38,101 nt of DNA from the NCBI GenBank assembly GCA_947630665.1, contig CANRID010000024.1, positions 1 through 38,101 of the forward strand, read 5' to 3'. The translations under genes and the position numbers were made by a program. The notes under the pieces are model-generated. The model saw nothing but the letters and a program-made list of their open reading frames with translations. It was not told where the DNA came from and made no database searches. Of the stretch, positions 33,640 through 38,101 are shown one piece after another. This stretch comes from an uncultured Bacteroidales bacterium. Lineage in GTDB: Bacteria; Bacteroidota; Bacteroidia; Bacteroidales; UBA932. Within the stretch, counting starts at the first letter, position 1. Each line of letters opens with the position of its first letter.

Positions 33640-35469
33640 ATGCAACACAAAATTATTGATGCACAGGAAGTTGTAATTCGATTTACCGGTGATTCCGGAG
33701 ATGGGATGCAACTAACGGGAACTTTATTTGCAGATGCATCTGCTTTATACGGGAATGAAATATCCACTTTCCCGGATTACCCTGCCGAGATCAGAGCGCC
33801 TCAGGGAACGGTAGCCGGAGTATCGGGTTTTCAGGTCCATATCGGACAGACGGAAGTAAAAACTCCGGGAGACTATTGCGATGTGCTGGTGGCGATGAAT
33901 CCGGCTGCGCTTAAAGCGAATGCCAAATGGGCGAAACCGGGCGCCAGTATTATTCTGGATCTGGATTCTTTTGATGAAAAGGGATTGGAAAAGGCCGGTT
34001 TCAAAACTCTGGACCCTATCGCGGAACTTAAACTGGAAGATTATCATGTTATATGGGCTCCCATCACCTCTTTGACCAAAGAGAGTCTCAAGGACAGCGG
34101 TCTGGACAACAAGGCCATTATAAGGAGCAAAAACATGTTCACTTTGGGAATGTGTTATTTTATGTTCAACCGTCCGCTTCATTTTACCGAAGCTTATCTG
34201 GAGAAGAAATTCGCTAAAAAGCCGCAATTGATAGAACCTAACAAAAAGGTCCTCAGAGACGGTTATAATTATGCCCATAATATACACGCCATTCCCAATA
34301 CCTATCGCATAGAACCTGCTAAGCAGGAACTGGGCATATACCGGAGTATCAACGGAAATCAGGCTACGGCTTGGGGACTGTTGGCCGCTTCGGAAAAATC
34401 CGGACGTCCGTTGTTCTGCGGTTCGTATCCTATTACCCCTGCCACGGTCATTCTGGAAGAGCTGGCCATTCATAAGGGGTTGGGCGCAAAAACCCTGCAA
34501 TGCGAGGATGAGATCGCCGGCATCTGTACGGCCATCGGAGCTGCGTATGCCGGAGATTTTGCGGTAACTACTACCTCCGGACCGGGATTGTCCCTCAAAT
34601 CCGAGGCGCTGGGGTTAGCGATGATTACGGAGTTGCCGTTAGTAATTGTGGACGTGCAGAGGAGCGGTCCTTCTACCGGGATTCCTACCAAAACGGAGCA
34701 GACGGACCTGAATCAGGCCTTGTACGGCCGCAACGGGGAATGTCCGATCATGGTAATGGCCGCCCGTTCTCCAGCGCATTGTTTCGATACCGCTTTTTAT
34801 GCGGGCAAATATGCTATGGAACACATGATGCCGGTGCTGATGCTCTCTGAAGGGTTTATAGGCAACGGTTCCGAACCGTGGAAAATTCCGAATATGGCGG
34901 ATTATCCTCCGATCAATCCTCCGATCATCGATTCCTGCGAAGGAAAGTTCTGTCCTTTCGAGCGGGATCCGGAAAGATTCGCCCGAAAATGGGCTTTCCC
35001 GGGAAAAGCCGGACTGGAACATCGGGTAGGCGGCCTGGAAAAGAACGAGGCGGGAGCTGTCTCTTCCGATCCGCTTACGCATGAAAAGATGGTTGCCGCA
35101 AGGGCCGAGAAAGTGGCCCGGGTCGCCAATTATATTCCTGAACTGGAAGTGATGGGAGAACAGCAGGGAGAGATTCTCATTATAGGATGGGGCGGAACCT
35201 ACGGCCATCTGTACACTGCAACCAAAGAACTTTTGTCCGAAGGCCGCAGTGTGGGATATGCGCATTTCGATTATATCAATCCGCTGCCTAAAAATACGGA
35301 AGATGTGTTGAAGAGATTTAAAAAGATCATCGTCTGCGAGCTTAACAGCGGACATTTCGCCAATTATCTCAGAGCGAAATGCCCTCAGTTCAAGTATGAA
35401 CAACTCAATAAGATACAAGGACAGCCGTTCATCGTAAAAGAAATTATAGACGCGGTCAAATCCCTTTAA
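33640..35469 (+). CDS. korA: 2-oxoglutarate:ferredoxin oxidoreductase, fused gamma-alpha subunit
   Basis: 609 residues. Residues about 8-190 are the gamma domain (G-D-S-G-D-G-M-Q-L-T-G and later I-R-S-K-N-M-F-T-L-G); residues about 225-609 are the alpha domain with G-N-Q-A-T-A-W-G-L-L-A-A, S-Y-P-I-T-P-A-T and T-S-G-P-G-L-S-L-K. The order gamma-alpha in one chain is usual for this subclass. With KorB it interconverts 2-oxoglutarate and succinyl-CoA using ferredoxin and CoA. In a Bacteroidales host lacking a full oxidative cycle it can run either way and supply 2-oxoglutarate. korB follows after 38 bp. Related 2-oxoacid oxidoreductases exist, so the substrate is inferred from overall similarity. 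Confidence 0.92.
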   Translation: MQHKIIDAQEVVIRFTGDSGDGMQLTGTLFADASALYGNEISTFPDYPAEIRAPQGTVAGVSGFQVHIGQTEVKTPGDYCDVLVAMNPAALKANAKWAKPGASIILDLDSFDEKGLEKAGFKTLDPIAELKLEDYHVIWAPITSLTKESLKDSGLDNKAIIRSKNMFTLGMCYFMFNRPLHFTEAYLEKKFAKKPQLIEPNKKVLRDGYNYAHNIHAIPNTYRIEPAKQELGIYRSINGNQATAWGLLAASEKSGRPLFCGSYPITPATVILEELAIHKGLGAKTLQCEDEIAGICTAIGAAYAGDFAVTTTSGPGLSLKSEALGLAMITELPLVIVDVQRSGPSTGIPTKTEQTDLNQALYGRNGECPIMVMAARSPAHCFDTAFYAGKYAMEHMMPVLMLSEGFIGNGSEPWKIPNMADYPPINPPIIDSCEGKFCPFERDPERFARKWAFPGKAGLEHRVGGLEKNEAGAVSSDPLTHEKMVAARAEKVARVANYIPELEVMGEQQGEILIIGWGGTYGHLYTATKELLSEGRSVGYAHFDYINPLPKNTEDVLKRFKKIIVCELNSGHFANYLRAKCPQFKYEQLNKIQGQPFIVKEIIDAVKSL

Positions 35470-35507
35470 TGAAATTCAGTTATTAATCAATTCAGAGAAT
35501 ATTTGTC

Positions 35508-36524
35508 ATGAAATATACACCACAAGATTTTAAAAGCGACCAGGAAGTTAAATGGTGTCCGGGTTGCGGAGACCATGCGGTATTGGCATCCGTGGTAAGG
35601 GCTATGCCGGAAGTTTGCGAAGAACTGAATTATACAAAAGAACGTTTCGTCTTCGTATCGGGTATAGGATGTTCTTCCCGGTTCCCGTATTATATGAATA
35701 CATTCGGATTCCATGGAATACACGGCCGTGCGACCGCTTTGTCCACCGGTATAAAAGTGGCCAACCCTACTTTGACGGTATGGCAGATTACCGGTGACGG
35801 AGATGCGTTGGCTATCGGAGGAAACCATTTTATCCATGCGATACGCAGGAACATAGATATAAACATTATTCTGTTTAACAACCGCATCTACGGGCTTACG
35901 AAAGGGCAATATTCGCCTACTTCAAAACTGGGTCTGGTTACCAAAACCTCCCCTTACGGAACGGTGGAGCATCCTTTCAATCCGGGTGCGCTGGTTCTGG
36001 GAGCCCGGGGTACGTTCTTCGCCCGCAGTTTGGACTCCGAACTGAAACTGAATCAGGAAATCATGGTGCAGGCCGCAAAACACGACGGGACTTCGGTAAT
36101 AGAAATGCTGGTGAACTGCGTTATTTTCAATGACGGTACGCACCTGGAATTTTCCGACAGGGCGGTACGGGAAGACCGGACGATTGTCCTGCGCCATGGA
36201 CAGCCTATGATTTTCGGAAAGAATAAGGATAAGGGTCTGATTCTGGACGGTCTGCGGCTCAAAGTCGTGAATATCGGCGAAAACGGAATTACGGAAAAAG
36301 ATATTCTGGTACACGATGCCCATTCCGACAATATCGGCATCCATAGTATGCTGGCGGATATGAAGTATCCTGACTATCCTGTTGCCTTAGGCGTTATCCG
36401 CGATGTAGCGGACAAAACCTATGACGATAACGTCCGCGATCAGGTAATAGAGGTACGGGAAAAAGCGAAGATCAAAACCGTGGACCAACTTTTGCACAGC
36501 GGAGCTACGTGGGAAGTAAAATAA
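35508..36524 (+). CDS. korB: 2-oxoglutarate:ferredoxin oxidoreductase, beta subunit
   Basis: 338 residues. The thiamine-diphosphate site is seen as I-T-G-D-G-D-A-L-A-I-G-G-N-H (about 88-101) with the closing N-N-R-I-Y-G-L-T-K-G-Q motif; the cysteine pair W-C-P-G-C-G-D-H is at 16-23, and a third Cys lies in G-I-G-C-S-S-R. These Cys bind the proximal 4Fe-4S cluster. It forms the active complex with KorA. gdhA, whose product turns 2-oxoglutarate into glutamate, follows after 67 bp on the same strand and may share transcription. Confidence 0.94.
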   Translation: MKYTPQDFKSDQEVKWCPGCGDHAVLASVVRAMPEVCEELNYTKERFVFVSGIGCSSRFPYYMNTFGFHGIHGRATALSTGIKVANPTLTVWQITGDGDALAIGGNHFIHAIRRNIDINIILFNNRIYGLTKGQYSPTSKLGLVTKTSPYGTVEHPFNPGALVLGARGTFFARSLDSELKLNQEIMVQAAKHDGTSVIEMLVNCVIFNDGTHLEFSDRAVREDRTIVLRHGQPMIFGKNKDKGLILDGLRLKVVNIGENGITEKDILVHDAHSDNIGIHSMLADMKYPDYPVALGVIRDVADKTYDDNVRDQVIEVREKAKIKTVDQLLHSGATWEVK

Positions 36525-36591
36525 TTTTTAATAAAAAAGATTAACAATAAATAGAATCCTTTTTAATCAAACAAAAAAAACAAAATAAATT

Positions 36592-37932
36592 ATGAAAGTA
36601 ACTGAAATAATGGCCAATCTGGAAAAGAAATACGGCCATGAAAAAGAGTACTTACAGGCAGTACGCGAAGTTTTGGAGTCTATCGAGGAAGTTTACAACC
36701 AACATCCCGAATTCGAAAAAGCTAAAATCGTAGAGAGACTGGTCGAACCCGACAGAATCTTTACTTTCAGGGTTACCTGGGTGGATGATAAAGGCGAAGT
36801 TCAGACCAATCTGGGCTACCGTGTACAATTTAACTGCGCCATAGGCCCTTACAAGGGAGGTTTGCGTTTCCATCCGGCCGTTACTCCTTCCATGCTTAAG
36901 TTCTTAGGCTTCGAGCAGACTTTCAAAAACGCTCTGACCACTCTTCCTATGGGCGGCGGCAAGGGCGGTTCCGATTTCGATCCTAAAGGAAAATCGGATG
37001 CCGAGATCATGCGTTTCTGCCAGGCCTTCATGCTGGAATTGTGGAGAAATATCGGCCCGGATACCGATGTTCCTGCCGGAGACGTAGGAGTAGGCGGCCG
37101 CGAAATCGGTTTCCTGCACGGCATGTACACAAAACTGGCGCATCAATACAGCACCGGCGTTCTGACCGGTAAAGGCGCTACTTGGGGAGGTTCCATCCTT
37201 CGTCCGGAAGCTACCGGTTTCGGCGCTCTGTATTTTACTCAGCATGTCCTGCATAAAGCCGGCAAAGACATCAAAGGCAAAACCGTGGCTCTTTCAGGTT
37301 TCGGTAATGTCGCTTGGGGCGCTGCCACTAAAGCTACCGAATTAGGCGCACAGGTTGTCGCTATTTCCGGTCCCGACGGAGTGGTTACCATCCCGAACGG
37401 AATGGATAAAGCCAAGATCGACTATATGCTGGATCTGCGTGCTTCCAACCAGAACATCGTGGCTCCTTTCGCTACCAAATTCCCTGAATGCACCTTTATC
37501 CCGGGTAAGAAAGCATGGAGCGTTAAATGCGACATCGCTCTCCCTTGCGCATTCCAGAATGAATTGAACGGCGACGATGCTAAAGAATTGTTGGCTAACG
37601 GTACATGGTGTGTTTGCGAAGTTTCCAACATGGGTTGTACTCCTGAGGCTATCAAAGCTTTCCAGGATGCGAAGATCCTGTTTGCTCCGGGTAAGGCCGT
37701 TAACGCCGGCGGTGTGGCAACTTCAGGTCTGGAAATGACCCAGAATGCCATGCATATCGGCTGGTCTGCCGCCGAAGTGGATTCCAAACTGCATTTCATT
37801 ATGCAAAGCATTCACGAGGCATGCGTTAAATACGGTACCCAACCGGACGGAAGCGTCGATTATGTAAAAGGCGCCAATATCGCCGGCTTTATGAAAGTTG
37901 CCCAGGCTATGCTGGAACAGGGTATTATCTAA
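36592..37932 (+). CDS. gdhA: NADP-dependent glutamate dehydrogenase
   Basis: 446 residues, the hexameric class-I length. The catalytic lysine K124 lies in L-P-M-G-G-G-K-G-G-S-D-F-D-P; K88 (Y-K-G-G) and K112 bind substrate; the Rossmann loop is S-G-F-G-N-V-A-W-G-A (about 237-246). It makes glutamate from 2-oxoglutarate and ammonia, the main ammonia-assimilating route when ammonia is plentiful. Codon choice (many GCT, GAA, GGT, AAA) looks more strongly biased than in the neighbours, as for a highly expressed gene. A strong terminator follows 34 bp after the stop. Confidence 0.96.
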   Translation: MKVTEIMANLEKKYGHEKEYLQAVREVLESIEEVYNQHPEFEKAKIVERLVEPDRIFTFRVTWVDDKGEVQTNLGYRVQFNCAIGPYKGGLRFHPAVTPSMLKFLGFEQTFKNALTTLPMGGGKGGSDFDPKGKSDAEIMRFCQAFMLELWRNIGPDTDVPAGDVGVGGREIGFLHGMYTKLAHQYSTGVLTGKGATWGGSILRPEATGFGALYFTQHVLHKAGKDIKGKTVALSGFGNVAWGAATKATELGAQVVAISGPDGVVTIPNGMDKAKIDYMLDLRASNQNIVAPFATKFPECTFIPGKKAWSVKCDIALPCAFQNELNGDDAKELLANGTWCVCEVSNMGCTPEAIKAFQDAKILFAPGKAVNAGGVATSGLEMTQNAMHIGWSAAEVDSKLHFIMQSIHEACVKYGTQPDGSVDYVKGANIAGFMKVAQAMLEQGII

Positions 37933-37965
37933 GCCGCCAATAAAATACACGGAATAGTTTTAATG

Positions 37966-38003
37966 ATGCAATAGGCTTGAATTTGGCCTATTGCATTTTT
38001 TTA
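37966..38003 (+). terminator. Rho-independent terminator of gdhA
   Basis: A perfect 11-bp stem (ATGCAATAGGC at 37966-37976 with its complement at 37986-37996) and a 9-nt loop are followed by a run of seven T. Textbook terminator for the korAB-gdhA unit. Confidence 0.95.
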
Positions 38004-38014
38004 TTGTAAATTTG
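37982..38014 (+). promoter_or_regulatory. Promoter reading out of the window
   Basis: TTTG at 37982-37985 and TAAATTTG at 38007-38014 are separated by 21 bp, an exact two-box Bacteroidetes promoter. Its -33 box lies within the loop and 3' arm edge of the gdhA terminator. The gene it drives lies beyond 38101. The last 87 bases (38015-38101) contain a CTTAAC/GTTAAG inverted repeat but no gene start that I trust. Confidence 0.7.
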
Positions 38015-38101
38015 CATTCGTTTCTTCCTGTTTTCGTCATTTTTTAAAGGTTAAAAAACTTAACTACTGATTATCAACGGTTAAGACCTTTGGGGTTTGG
38101 T

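Noticed and set aside
38060-38090. DnaA-box-like TTATCAACG and a CTTAAC/GTTAAG repeat near the right end
   Set aside because: Two mismatches to the DnaA box and only a single copy; no origin features around it.

Overview
The window is a piece of a Bacteroidetes chromosome, most likely order Bacteroidales. The signs are: a two-gene gamma-alpha/beta 2-oxoglutarate:ferredoxin oxidoreductase; a BamA-Skp-Skp envelope cluster beside uppS and nadK; a phylum-type omega subunit between bamD and coaBC; lipoproteins with short lipoboxes; and several promoters of the Bacteroidetes type (-33 TTTG, 19-21 bp spacer, -7 TAnnTTTG). I cannot fix the family. No tRNA, rRNA, CRISPR array or complete insertion sequence was seen.

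Layout. 1-3.3 kb looks accessory. It holds the 5' stub of a TIGR04255-like gene with its promoter, about 800 bp of AT-rich DNA without a gene, a membrane-anchored TIR-Sel1 repeat protein behind a promoter that carries a perfect palindrome, and a nitrilase-family amidase with an export signal. 3.5-9.5 kb: a GlsB-type membrane protein (+), then on the minus strand a likely run of S9D peptidase, DUF3298 lipoprotein, EamA transporter and mdh. 9.6-10.8 kb: a peroxide-response pair (PerR-type repressor and rubrerythrin) with a PerR-box-like site inside its promoter. 10.8-13.2 kb: a frameshifted small lipoprotein, then an ECF sigma factor coupled to a protein that looks like a dual-membrane-spanning anti-sigma factor. 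13.2-22.2 kb: a transporter-like 'gate' protein, trxB, bamD, rpoZ, coaBC, recN, nagB and an aminopeptidase P. 22.2-27.7 kb (minus strand): pdxJ, a Skp-like lipoprotein, a GT4 glycosyltransferase, purC and a LysM/periplasmic-binding lipid-free exported protein. 27.8-33.5 kb: nadK, uppS, bamA and two Skp-like chaperones, closed by a strong terminator. 33.6-38.0 kb: korA, korB and gdhA, closed by a second strong terminator that overlaps a promoter leading out of the window.

Functionally, the core part combines outer-membrane biogenesis (BamA, BamD, three Skp-like proteins, UppS), envelope sensing (ECF sigma plus its anti-sigma), redox defence (PerR, rubrerythrin, TrxB), cofactor supply (CoaBC, NadK, PdxJ) and anaerobic carbon/nitrogen metabolism around malate, 2-oxoglutarate and glutamate (Mdh, KorAB, GdhA).

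The main points for a second look are: a 9-mer, CTGTCGGGA, found 16 times by eye in both orientations, all codon phases and several intergenic gaps, but absent from the accessory left end; the TIR-transmembrane-Sel1 protein and its palindromic control region; the cysteine-free PerR with a fully conserved regulatory metal site; and the sigma/trans-envelope anti-sigma pair.
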